Shown here piece by piece: positions 25,591-33,752 of a DNA stretch of 64,000 nucleotides. The notes below the pieces were generated by a model that was not told the origin of the DNA, ran no database searches, and saw only the letters and a list, made by a program, of their open reading frames with translations. The number at the start of each line of letters is the position of its first letter. The first letter of the stretch is position 1. Origin of the DNA: Armatimonadota bacterium (GTDB taxonomy: Bacteria; Bacteroidota; Ignavibacteria; OLB7); NCBI GenBank assembly GCA_020850315.1, contig JADZEY010000090.1, forward strand, positions 1 to 64,000. The letters are read 5' to 3'. Made by a program: the position numbers and the translations under genes.

Positions 25591-26481
25591 TTACGCGCTG
25601 AAGTAGTTCATCCACCCCTTGATTGCGGCTGCCACCTGCTCCGGTTCCTCTTCCTGCGGGAAATGCCCAGCAGTTTCCAGCCGAATACTCTGGCTGTTGG
25701 GAAACCCAGCGGCAAATTTCTGCAGATACTCAGGGTGCACAAAACTGTCTTTCATTCCCCAAATAAAAAGCGTGGGAAGCTGTGCCACAACGCCCCTGCG
25801 CTCCCACAGCATCTGGAACCACTCTTGGTCGTTCAGCAGCGACCGCGCAAATGCCAATGCTCCTTCGCGCTCCCCCGCATTGCCAAACGGTGCAGTAAAA
25901 TGGCGATGAACGTGGCGGCTGAGTTTGGAACGGTCACCAAATGATTTTGGGAGAAGAAAACGTGGGGAAAAATTCAGCCGACGGTAGAGAAATGGGAGCA
26001 AAGGGCTGCGGAGAATTTTGCTGAAGCGTTGGTATTCGGGATCATCGGCACTGCTCCAAAGCCAGCTGTTCATCACCACCAGCCGGCACACCAGCGTTGG
26101 GTTCTGCAATGCCCACGCCATCCCGATTGGGCCGCCAAAATCGTGCATAACAAGGGTGACATCGCTCAATTCCAGATGTTCCACAAGCTGCCCCAGCGTG
26201 GTGGCATGGTGTGCTGTGGAGTAGTTGTAGCTGGCGGGCTTATCCGATAACCCAAACCCAATGTGATCCAACGCCACGCAACGGAAATCATGCGATAACT
26301 GCTTGATGACATTCCGGAAATCAAACGACCAGGAAGGGGTCCCGTGAATGAAGAGCAGAGTGGCGGCGGCTGGGTCATCGGGTCCTTCATCAATGTAGTG
26401 AAGCCGATGCCCGGCAACGGATAGATAGCGCGATTGAAATGGATACTGGCTTCGGTCAAGCCATGCCGGATGCGGGTTCAT
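25591..26481 (-). CDS. Alpha/beta hydrolase, haloalkane-dehalogenase-like
   Basis: A 296-residue cytosolic enzyme. The catalytic nucleophile region reads 'LVMHDFGGPIGMAW', with Asp (not Ser) at the nucleophile elbow, as in haloalkane dehalogenases. The oxyanion motif is 'FIHGTPSWSFDFRNVI', the acid lies in 'FIWGMKDSFVHP', and the catalytic His in 'ETAGHFPQEEEPEQVA'. The Asp nucleophile suggests cleavage of a carbon-halogen bond or related hydrolysis; real substrates are unknown. The gene lies 109 bp upstream of the ATP-grasp gene on the same strand. Confidence 0.83.
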   Translation of the reverse strand: MNPHPAWLDRSQYPFQSRYLSVAGHRLHYIDEGPDDPAAATLLFIHGTPSWSFDFRNVIKQLSHDFRCVALDHIGFGLSDKPASYNYSTAHHATTLGQLVEHLELSDVTLVMHDFGGPIGMAWALQNPTLVCRLVVMNSWLWSSADDPEYQRFSKILRSPLLPFLYRRLNFSPRFLLPKSFGDRSKLSRHVHRHFTAPFGNAGEREGALAFARSLLNDQEWFQMLWERRGVVAQLPTLFIWGMKDSFVHPEYLQKFAAGFPNSQSIRLETAGHFPQEEEPEQVAAAIKGWMNYFSA

Positions 26482-26589
26482 GGTGTTGCTCTGGTTTGGT
26501 GGTTCGGTTGTTGCTCAATTTCTTGTACGTGATGCAAACCTACTCACCTTGCCGTGCAAGATTCTTGGTATAAACCAACATGGCGGCTT

Positions 26590-27156
26590 CTACATTTTTA
26601 CGCTGTTGAACAGCTTGCTGAAGTTGGTGGGGTTGATATTCAGATAGGAAGCCAGATACTTATGCGGGACAAGCTCCAGAAGGTGAGGGCTGCGCCGTGC
26701 AAATGCCAGAAACCGTTCCTCGATGCTGAACGATTGCAGCTCAAAGTGCCGTTGGATCATCCCCACCAACACCGCTTCGGTCATTTTGCGGAACAGGCGT
26801 TCAATCTGGCAGGAACGGTTGAACAGATCATTGAGCGTGGGGAATGGAAGGCTGAGTACTTGGGTATCAGTAAGGGCTTGCAGGGTGAACCGCGAAGGCG
26901 TTTGGGTGAGGAACGAATCAGGAACACCGCTAAGCCCGGGGGGATAAGTGAACGCCATCACATGCAGCCGTTGGCCATGTTCGGCAAACGACATCTGCAC
27001 GCCGTTCAGCACCAACAGCAAGTCCCGCTGGACCTCACCTTCGGCAGTGATTACTTGGCCGCGCTCGTAGCTCCGTGTGGTGCAGCCAGCGATCAGCAAC
27101 TGGTAGTCGGCTTGGGTGATGGGGTGAAATTGTTGGAAGAACGTGAGATAGTTCAT
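26590..27156 (-). CDS. Crp/Fnr-family transcriptional regulator
   Basis: A 188-residue protein: an N-terminal cyclic-nucleotide-binding-type beta-roll (about 10-115; 'CTTRSYERGQVITAEGEVQ', 'LLLVLNGVQMSF', 'PPGLSGVPDSFLTQTPS'), a dimer helix, and a short C-terminal helix-turn-helix ('VPHKYLASYLNINPTNFSKL'). This pattern is common in Bacteroidota Crp/Fnr proteins. The key residues for cAMP binding are not obvious, so the ligand is unknown. ATG 27156 is used; the frame upstream to 27393 overlaps the start of the divergent dnaX gene in another frame. Confidence 0.82.
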   Translation of the reverse strand: MNYLTFFQQFHPITQADYQLLIAGCTTRSYERGQVITAEGEVQRDLLLVLNGVQMSFAEHGQRLHVMAFTYPPGLSGVPDSFLTQTPSRFTLQALTDTQVLSLPFPTLNDLFNRSCQIERLFRKMTEAVLVGMIQRHFELQSFSIEERFLAFARRSPHLLELVPHKYLASYLNINPTNFSKLFNSVKM

Positions 27157-27264
27157 CGCTGGGATTCCTTGTTTGTGTAGCATTGGTTGCCGTTCGTGCT
27201 GTGGCTTGGCTGGCGGCACAATCTTCGTAATTTCGGCCAAGCAATAATTGATCCCCGAACAGCC

Positions 27265-29238
27265 ATGAGCCAGCAGCAAGAATATCAAGTTACCGCCCGT
27301 AAGTGGCGCCCCGCCGAGTTCGATTCCGTGGTGGGCCAGGAACACGTTACGCAAACACTCCGCAACGCCATTCGCAATCACCGGATGCACCACGCCTATC
27401 TGTTTTGCGGGCCGCGTGGCGTTGGCAAAACCACAACCGCACGCATTCTTGCTAAATCGCTGAACTGCTTAAATCCCGGGGAAGATGCCGAGCCATGCAA
27501 CGCTTGCGAATCGTGCCAGCAGATCACCAGCGGCCGCTCGATGGATGTGGTGGAGATTGACGGCGCAAGCAACAACTCCGTTGACGACATCCGCAAGCTG
27601 CGCGACAACGCGAAGTATCCACCGGTTTCCGGCCACTACAAGCTCTACATCATTGACGAAGTTCACATGCTCTCCACCAGTGCCTTCAACGCGCTGCTGA
27701 AAACGCTGGAGGAGCCGCCGAAGCATCTGATTTTTGTGTTTGCCACCACCGAGCCGCACAAGGTTCCGGCAACCATCCTTTCGCGCTGCCAGCGGTTTGA
27801 TTTTCGGCGGATGCAGATACCCGACATCGTTGGGCGGCTGCGCTACATTGCCGAGCAGGAGAAGATGGAGGTTGATGACGATGCGTTGGGGGTTGTTGCC
27901 CGCAAAGCAGATGGATCCATGCGTGATGCCCAGTCCATTTTCGACCAAGTGACGGCGTTTTGCGGGACCACAATCACCTACCACCAGGCCAACGACGCGC
28001 TCAATTTAATTGACCAAGATTTCCTGTTCCGTGTCACCGATATGATGCGTGCACAGGACACCGCCGAGTCGTTCGCAATCGTTGAGCATCTGATGCGGGT
28101 GGGGTACGATCCACAGGAGTTTTTGATTGGCCTTGCCGAGCACCTCCGGAACTATCTGACGGTTATCACCGCTGGCTCCACGCGATTGATTGAAGCGGCA
28201 AAAATGCACATTGACCGCTACGCCACCGAAGCCCGTAGCATGGAGCAGGGGGACGTTATCCGGGCGTTGCATTTGGTGTTGGCTGCGCAGCAAGCAATCC
28301 GCACCGCACCGCAGCCACGATTGCGGCTGGAGCTTGCCCTTGTGCAGCTTGCGGTGATGGATTCCACGGTGAATTTGACCCAGTTGTTAGAGAAGATTGA
28401 CCGGATGCCAGATAACCCAAATGGCGGGAACAACGGGGGGGGAAATAGTGGATTAGCAGGTTCGATAAAAACCGGAGCGATGGCTACTGCCGAACCAAGC
28501 AAAGGATACTCCGCGGCCACTTCTACCGCAGGGAATGGAAACAGCCAACACGACGACGATGAAAACTCACTCCAAACAGAGGGGAAGGGAGAAGAAGGGG
28601 CCGCGCTAAAAAATCAGGTGTCGGCAATGGCACCGTCGGCACCGTCGCTGGCGGCAGCACGGAACCTTGCTGGGTTCCCCACCGCTGCGCCTGTATCGGC
28701 ACGAACCCAGCGGATGTACACTAGCGATCCCGATCTTCCCAAACTGCCGAAGCAAGGGGGAGGGGGACTAGGGGCTTCGCTATTGGGCGGGGGAGGGCTG
28801 GCAATGGCAGCGGGTGGTGGGGTGATGGTAGCAGAACCAATTGCCAGTATCTCCGTCAGCTCGCAATCTATCCCACAGTACGTCCCTCAGTTTGCCGAAG
28901 TGCAGCATCGCTGGAAAGAGTTTGTGCAGACCGCTTGCCAGGATAAAAAATGGCTTGCCACCACCTTGATGTCAGCACAACCCTTCGAGATTGTTGGCGC
29001 AACGCTCCGCATCTGCGTTGCCGAGGAGAACCAAGCAACCACATTGAATCGCTCGCGCGAGGTGCTGAACCAAAAGCTTGGTGAGTTTTTCCAAGCGGGC
29101 TTGCAAATGGAAAGTATTGTTGGCATGGCACCACAGCCGCTGCAAAGCAATGCCTTCAATAGTGTCACAGCAACGGTCATGCACCACCATCCCTTCCTTG
29201 CCGCGCTAACCGAAAAGTTAGGAGCCACCCCCATGTGA
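27265..29238 (+). CDS. dnaX: DNA polymerase III subunit gamma/tau
   Basis: Clamp-loader ATPase subunit for chromosome replication. The 657-residue protein has 'CGPRGVGKTTTARILAKSLN' (Walker A), a zinc site with Cys in 'LNC', 'CNACESCQQ', 'IIDEVHMLSTSAFNALLK' (Walker B/DExH), 'FATTEPHKVPATILSRCQRF' (sensor 1 and the arginine finger SRC) and domain III to about residue 375. A Gly/Ser/Ala-rich linker (about 385-540) leads to a C-terminal domain that should bind the polymerase ('FAEVQHRWKEFVQTACQDK'). The ATG at 27265 begins typical family text. No strong programmed frameshift site was seen. Confidence 0.95.
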   Translation: MSQQQEYQVTARKWRPAEFDSVVGQEHVTQTLRNAIRNHRMHHAYLFCGPRGVGKTTTARILAKSLNCLNPGEDAEPCNACESCQQITSGRSMDVVEIDGASNNSVDDIRKLRDNAKYPPVSGHYKLYIIDEVHMLSTSAFNALLKTLEEPPKHLIFVFATTEPHKVPATILSRCQRFDFRRMQIPDIVGRLRYIAEQEKMEVDDDALGVVARKADGSMRDAQSIFDQVTAFCGTTITYHQANDALNLIDQDFLFRVTDMMRAQDTAESFAIVEHLMRVGYDPQEFLIGLAEHLRNYLTVITAGSTRLIEAAKMHIDRYATEARSMEQGDVIRALHLVLAAQQAIRTAPQPRLRLELALVQLAVMDSTVNLTQLLEKIDRMPDNPNGGNNGGGNSGLAGSIKTGAMATAEPSKGYSAATSTAGNGNSQHDDDENSLQTEGKGEEGAALKNQVSAMAPSAPSLAAARNLAGFPTAAPVSARTQRMYTSDPDLPKLPKQGGGGLGASLLGGGGLAMAAGGGVMVAEPIASISVSSQSIPQYVPQFAEVQHRWKEFVQTACQDKKWLATTLMSAQPFEIVGATLRICVAEENQATTLNRSREVLNQKLGEFFQAGLQMESIVGMAPQPLQSNAFNSVTATVMHHHPFLAALTEKLGATPM

Positions 29239-29426
29239 AAGTGATGCTGAGAGGGCTGCCGATTGCCAGAATCCAGATTCCCAAAAAACCATCACTTTTC
29301 CCCCTATTTCCCCACAACTGCCCCGTGAAACACCACAAATACACTCTGCTGGCATTTTTTTCAGTATGCCTTTTTTGAAACGGTAAACGGCACATAACGC
29401 ACATTCATTCTGATTGCGGAAAGAAG

Positions 29427-29487
29427 AAAACCGCGAAATCAGCCAAAAAACAGCCATTCGGTGATTTTGGCCTGATTTCGCGGTTTT
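29427..29487 (+). terminator. Long hairpin upstream of mraZ
   Basis: AAAACCGCGAAATCA (from 29427) and TGATTTCGCGGTTTT (to 29486) form a 15-bp perfect stem. The stem extends inward with AGCCAAAA/TTTTGGCC. A T-run follows. It looks like a terminator that separates dnaX from the dcw operon, though an attenuator role for the operon leader is possible. Confidence 0.7.
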
Positions 29488-29543
29488 TGCTTGCTATGGC
29501 GTAGCAGGTGCATAAGGGCAAAACCTAACTTGCGGGCGTTCGG

Positions 29544-29568
29544 TGGGGAAAAGTGGGGAATGTTGGAG
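29544..29568 (+). promoter_or_regulatory. MraZ operator: three TGGRG boxes at 10-bp spacing
   Basis: TGGGG at 29544, TGGGG at 29554 and TGGAG at 29564 are spaced exactly 10 bp apart, ending 26 bp before the mraZ ATG. MraZ is known to bind tandem TGGG(A/G) repeats separated by five bases ahead of its own gene and repress the dcw operon. Autoregulation is therefore likely here. Confidence 0.75.
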
Positions 29569-29593
29569 CATCAGAACAGGTTCTACACTCGCA

Positions 29594-30052
29594 ATGTCGT
29601 TTTTCAAGGGAAGTGAACTGTACTCGGTGGACGCAAAGGGGCGCGTTAGCCTGCCAGCCAAGATGCGGAAGAATCTTGCGCCGGAGGCCAACGACACCTT
29701 CGTTGTCACCCGCGGTCCCGACGACGAGCCGTGTATCTACGCCTATCCGTTAGATGAGTGGAGAAAGTTTGAGGAGAGCCTGAAAGCCCTAAACCAGTTT
29801 CAGGAACGGGATCGCTTTTTTGTGAGAACCCTGCTGCTTTGGGCCGATGAGGTTACGCTGGATAACCAAGCGCGAATCTCAATCCCGAAAGGCTTAGTTG
29901 ATTTCACTGGCATTGATAAAACCGCGCTCATCATTGGCGCGATTGACCATGTTGAAATCTGGAAGCCAGAGACCTTTGACAACTATCTGAACGGACGCAC
30001 CGAATCCTACGCCAACGTCGCGCAATCGGTGATGGGATTGCGGGGGGCGTGA
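29594..30052 (+). CDS. mraZ: Division/cell wall cluster transcriptional repressor MraZ
   Basis: A DNA-binding ring-forming protein with two AbrB-like repeats. The 152 residues show repeat 1 with 'FKGSELYSVDAKGRVSLPAKMR' cores and repeat 2 with 'VTLDNQARISIPKGLVDFTG', both carrying the DxxGR/DxxxR-type motif. It sits first in the cluster and just after its predicted operator. The start is ATG 29594; the frame back to 29543 would run through the operator boxes. The stop overlaps the ATG of rsmH (tgATG). Confidence 0.95.
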   Translation: MSFFKGSELYSVDAKGRVSLPAKMRKNLAPEANDTFVVTRGPDDEPCIYAYPLDEWRKFEESLKALNQFQERDRFFVRTLLLWADEVTLDNQARISIPKGLVDFTGIDKTALIIGAIDHVEIWKPETFDNYLNGRTESYANVAQSVMGLRGA

Positions 30053-31041
30053 TGGAACCATCCACCACGCTGCCAGCCGGCGAAGCCTATCACATCCCCG
30101 TGATGTTCCAGCAGACGATTCAAATGCTGGTCGGCAACCCACACGGCAAGTTTGTGGACGGCACATTGGGCGGCGGCGGACACACCGCAGGCATTCTTCA
30201 AGCGCTGGAGCCGGACGGCTGCGTGCTTGCTTTCGATGCCGACCCTGGAGCAATCGCTAACGCTGCCAAGCGGTTTGCAGCCGTTTTGCCCGGACGGTTG
30301 ATTGTCCGGCAGGCATACTTCAGCGAGGCGTGCGAAATGCTGCGTAATGAGGGAATGACGATAGATGGCGTGCTGCTTGATTTGGGGGTTTCCAGCCGCC
30401 AACTTGACAGCGACCAAATCGGCCTTAGCTACCGCCAGACAATGCCGCTGGATATGCGATTCCGCCCCAGCCAAAATCGGCGTTCGGCGCGCCAGATTGT
30501 CAACGAAGATTCTGCAGAGGCAATTGCTTCGCTGCTGCGAGAGTTTGGTGAAGAACCCGCTGCTTGGACCATCGCCCAAGCAATCGTCCGCCAGCGGCGG
30601 GGCGCGGCAATCCAAACAACAACTGATCTGCGCAACGTGATTGCATCGGTGATACCGGAGCGGTTCATGATCAAAACATTGTCGCGGGTGTTCCAGGCAC
30701 TTCGCATCGCCGTGAACGATGAGCTTGGCGAGCTTCGGGTGGCATTGGAGCAATACACCGGGTTGCTGAACGAAGGGGGACGCTTTGCCGTGCTGACCTA
30801 TCACTCGCTGGAAGACCGCATCGTGAAAGATGCCTTCCGCTACGAAGAACGTGATTGCATCTGCCCGCCGGAGTTGCCTGTTTGCCGCTGCACCAAGCAG
30901 CAACGTCTGCGGATACTGACCCGCAAGCCAGCAGTACCCGACCCAACCGAGATTCAGCAGAACCCGCGTGCACGCAGCGCAAAACTTCGGGTGGCCGAAC
31001 GGGTGATTGATCGGAGAGAAGGAAGAGAGGGAGCCAACTGA
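30052..31041 (+). CDS. rsmH: 16S rRNA (cytosine-1402 N4)-methyltransferase
   Basis: Methylates N4 of C1402 in 16S rRNA using S-adenosylmethionine. The 329-residue product has 'YHIPVMFQQTIQML', the SAM site 'FVDGTLGGGGHTAGIL', 'LAFDADPGAIANA', 'DGVLLDLGVSSRQLD' (catalytic loop), 'PLDMRFRPSQNRRSA', 'FQALRIAVNDEL', 'GRFAVLTYHSLEDRIVKDAF' and 'NPRARSAKLRVAER'. The start ATG overlaps the mraZ stop, so they are coupled; GTG 30049 is a less likely alternative. Confidence 0.96.
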   Translation: MEPSTTLPAGEAYHIPVMFQQTIQMLVGNPHGKFVDGTLGGGGHTAGILQALEPDGCVLAFDADPGAIANAAKRFAAVLPGRLIVRQAYFSEACEMLRNEGMTIDGVLLDLGVSSRQLDSDQIGLSYRQTMPLDMRFRPSQNRRSARQIVNEDSAEAIASLLREFGEEPAAWTIAQAIVRQRRGAAIQTTTDLRNVIASVIPERFMIKTLSRVFQALRIAVNDELGELRVALEQYTGLLNEGGRFAVLTYHSLEDRIVKDAFRYEERDCICPPELPVCRCTKQQRLRILTRKPAVPDPTEIQQNPRARSAKLRVAERVIDRREGREGAN

Positions 31042-31089
31042 TTGAAGCCAACAAAGCAAATCAACAGAACAGAGTCAACAGCCAACACA

Positions 31090-31521
31090 ATGGCAGCACC
31101 AGGAATCATCACGCTTACCAATCGGTTATCGCAGCGGCGGCGCAAAGCATCGCCCGCAGCGGTGGCCGATGCGGCTCCAACGGCAACCAAACGGGCGTTA
31201 TTTGTTCGCCGCTGGTTTGCTGCGGGCGCACTGGTGTTGGCATCGGGGCTGATTGTGCTGTATGTGGCCAACAGCATCGCCATCAATAATCTGATGGCCG
31301 ACATCACATCGCTGGAACGAGAACGCGACTTGGCACGGAATCAGAACGAACAGCTTCGCGCTGATCTGCTAAAGCTGATGGCTGTTGAACGAATCTCCAA
31401 TCTGGCACAACAACAACTGGGAATGATGCAGCCAGCCGCCCCCCCTGTGCTGCTGCAAGAACCCTCCACGGTGCCACAGCCAGCCAACACGCAGGCTGCG
31501 GGAAACATCGCCGACGAATAA
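31090..31521 (+). CDS. ftsL: FtsL-like cell division protein
   Basis: A bitopic inner-membrane protein of the divisome. The 143 residues hold a basic N-terminus, one transmembrane helix (about 40-60, 'AAGALVLASGLIVLYVANSI') and a periplasmic leucine-zipper coiled coil ('MADITSLERERDLARNQNEQ'). The tail is Pro/Gln-rich. Sequence is poorly conserved in this family, so the call relies on topology and on position between rsmH and ftsI. A TTG at 31042, with a GGGAG site, would add 16 residues and is possible. Confidence 0.8.
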   Translation: MAAPGIITLTNRLSQRRRKASPAAVADAAPTATKRALFVRRWFAAGALVLASGLIVLYVANSIAINNLMADITSLERERDLARNQNEQLRADLLKLMAVERISNLAQQQLGMMQPAAPPVLLQEPSTVPQPANTQAAGNIADE

Positions 31522-31542
31522 TTTTTTGGCGCGCTGCTTCCC

Positions 31543-33681
31543 ATGCCTGCACCAACCGAACATACCGAGCAAGCACCCCCCCGCCGTGCTCCGCATCGCG
31601 ACCCGCGTCGCATCTATGTGGTGGCCGCTTTCCTTCTGATTGGTCTGGTGGTGGTCTCGGTTCGCTTGATAAAACTGCAAGTGATTGATGGCGATACCTA
31701 CGCCACAATCGCACGCCGGCAGTACGAGTCCCGCGTGACGCTGCAAGCCGAACGGGGGACGCTCTTTGACAGAAACGGAAACCTGCTGGCGACCAACAGC
31801 ACCAGCTACTCCTTTGCCGTTGACCCAACCCACGTGGAGTATCCACGCAAGCTGGCCGCTGCGTTCCAGGGTGCGTTGGGGGGGGGGCAGCGCGAATGGC
31901 TGGAGAAACTCACACGTGACAACACGGCATTTGTCTGGCTTCAACGGAAAGTGACGGGGGAGGCCGCCACGGCACTGAAAAACCTTGACGACAACGGGTT
32001 AATCATCATCAAGGAGCCACTGCGCCACTTCGAGTATGCCTCGATAGGATCGCAAGCCATTGGCTGCACCGACGTTGATAACAACGGCCTAAGCGGTGTG
32101 GAGCTTTTCTACAACCAACAGCTGCGCGGTGCCGATGGCTTCATGGTGATGCAGCGCGACGCACGTGGCCGCCGCCGCCCCGATGCCGACCTCCCGCTGG
32201 CTAAACCGGAACATGGCGATGGCTTGGTGCTAACCTTGGATATCAACATGCAAGGCATTGTGGAAGACGAGCTTCGCAAAGGGGTGGAGCGTGCCGGGGC
32301 AGCTTCGGGAACGGTTATCGCAATAGACCCGCGAACTGGTGAGATTCTCTCGATTGCAAGCTGGCCAAGCTACGATCCCAATAATCCTTCATCGGCCGAG
32401 CAATCCATGATTCGCGTCCGCGCAATCACCGACACCTACGAGCCTGGCTCCACAATGAAGATTGTCACCGCAGCTGCCGCGCTGGAAGAAGAAGCCGTCA
32501 CCCTGCACGACAGCATCAATGCTGAAGGGGGTGAGTATCAGCTTGGGAACCACATCATCCGCGATGACCATCCGATGGCGATGACCTCCTTCCGTACAGC
32601 GTTCGAGGAATCCAGCAACATCATCTTTGCCAAAGTTGCAGCGCGGCTTCCGGCACCACGGTTCTACAAGTACGTGCGGGATTTTGGCTTCGGCATTATC
32701 AGCGGAATTGATCTTCCCGGCGAAGCACGCGGCGAGGTGAAGAAGCCGAACGAATTCAGCGAGGGGACTCAGGAATTTATGGCCTTTGGATACCAGCTTG
32801 CCGTCACGCCGCTGCAACTGGTGACCGCTTGCGCCGCCATTGCCAACGGCGGCGTGATGATGAAGCCCCACCTGCTGAAACGGCGCATCAGCAAGGATCA
32901 GGAGGTGATTGAAGAGGTGATCCCGCAAGAAATACGCCAAGTGGTAAGCCGCCAAACCGCCGACAGCGTTCGCGCGTTGATGGAAGGGGTGGTGCAACAC
33001 GGAACCGGCAAGGAAGCACGCGTGGACGGGCTTCGGGTTGCCGGCAAAACCGGAACCGCACAACAGCTTGCCAACGGAAGCTACTCCAAGGAAAAATACA
33101 ACGCCTCGTTCGTTGGATTCTTCCCCGCCGACGACCCCCAAGTTGCGCTGCTGGTGCTGCTGGATTCGCCAACCAATGGCTACTACGGCGGCCAAGTTGC
33201 CGCACCAATTTTTCGGGAAATCGCACGCCGGATTATGGGGGTTGGCGCAACACCAGCCGAACCACAATTTCAGATGGCCGCCAGCGACACAATCGCTGCT
33301 CGGTACGTTGGTTCGGCAATGCTTCACACGCCGGAATTGCGCGGAATTGAAGCCGATGCAGCCGCAGAAACTGCCCGCAAACTTGGCTTCCGCGTGGTGC
33401 GCCGCGGTGCCGGAACTATTGTGATGGCACAATCCCCAATGCCCGGTTTTTCGATTGAGCGGCATGGCATTGTGGTGCTGGAAACAGAAACCCCGCAATC
33501 AACCGGGGCATTGCCCAATCTTCAGGGGCTTCCGCTCCGCAGGGCACTGAACATCCTGAATGCTTGCCGCGCTAAACCAAAAGTTGTCGGGACCGGAATT
33601 GTGCAAACGCAATATCCACCTCCGGGAACGCCAATCCGAGCAAACATGGAGGTGAAGCTGGAAGGGGGGAGTAGTCAGTAG
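31543..33681 (+). CDS. ftsI: Septal peptidoglycan transpeptidase FtsI (PBP3-type) with PASTA domains
   Basis: Cross-links septal peptidoglycan with FtsW. The 712-residue protein has an N-terminal membrane anchor (about 24-43) and a dimerisation domain ('ERGTLFDRNGNLLATN'). The transpeptidase domain has catalytic 'PGSTMK' (S303, K306), 'SSN' at 357-359 and 'GKTGT' at 501-505. About two PASTA repeats close the protein. PASTA tails are not found in classical proteobacterial FtsI but occur in this phylum. The last residues (SSQ) and the TAG stop are written by a heptanucleotide array. Confidence 0.93.
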   Translation: MPAPTEHTEQAPPRRAPHRDPRRIYVVAAFLLIGLVVVSVRLIKLQVIDGDTYATIARRQYESRVTLQAERGTLFDRNGNLLATNSTSYSFAVDPTHVEYPRKLAAAFQGALGGGQREWLEKLTRDNTAFVWLQRKVTGEAATALKNLDDNGLIIIKEPLRHFEYASIGSQAIGCTDVDNNGLSGVELFYNQQLRGADGFMVMQRDARGRRRPDADLPLAKPEHGDGLVLTLDINMQGIVEDELRKGVERAGAASGTVIAIDPRTGEILSIASWPSYDPNNPSSAEQSMIRVRAITDTYEPGSTMKIVTAAAALEEEAVTLHDSINAEGGEYQLGNHIIRDDHPMAMTSFRTAFEESSNIIFAKVAARLPAPRFYKYVRDFGFGIISGIDLPGEARGEVKKPNEFSEGTQEFMAFGYQLAVTPLQLVTACAAIANGGVMMKPHLLKRRISKDQEVIEEVIPQEIRQVVSRQTADSVRALMEGVVQHGTGKEARVDGLRVAGKTGTAQQLANGSYSKEKYNASFVGFFPADDPQVALLVLLDSPTNGYYGGQVAAPIFREIARRIMGVGATPAEPQFQMAASDTIAARYVGSAMLHTPELRGIEADAAAETARKLGFRVVRRGAGTIVMAQSPMPGFSIERHGIVVLETETPQSTGALPNLQGLPLRRALNILNACRAKPKVVGTGIVQTQYPPPGTPIRANMEVKLEGGSSQ

Positions 33682-33708
33682 TCAGTTGAGAGTAGTCAGT
33701 TGCAAAGA
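33671..33708 (+). repeat. Heptanucleotide repeat array A (GTCAGTR), ftsI-murE junction
   Basis: GTAGTCAGTAGTCAGTTGAG then AGTAGTCAGTTGCAAAG: repeats with a seven-base period and the shared tail GTCAGTTGCAAAG. The array contains the ftsI stop codon. Confidence 0.85.
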
Positions 33709-33752
33709 AGAGTCATTCATCATTAGCGAAGAAAATTTCTGATTGCCGAATC

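Larger units (their letters stand above)
29239..29593 (+). promoter_or_regulatory. dnaX-mraZ intergenic region
   Basis: Region of 355 bp without a gene. It starts with AAAGTGATG that can pair with CATCACTTT at 29289 as a weak stem past dnaX, then T-rich sequence, a long hairpin (separate entry), and the MraZ boxes near the start of mraZ. The dcw promoter should lie between about 29490 and 29590, but I see no clear -35/-10 pair. Confidence 0.45.

Noticed and set aside
28600..28620. Possible programmed frameshift in dnaX at the A-run (CTAAAAAATC)
   Set aside because: It is not the AAAAAAG slippery site, no following hairpin is evident, and the shifted frame does not stop quickly.
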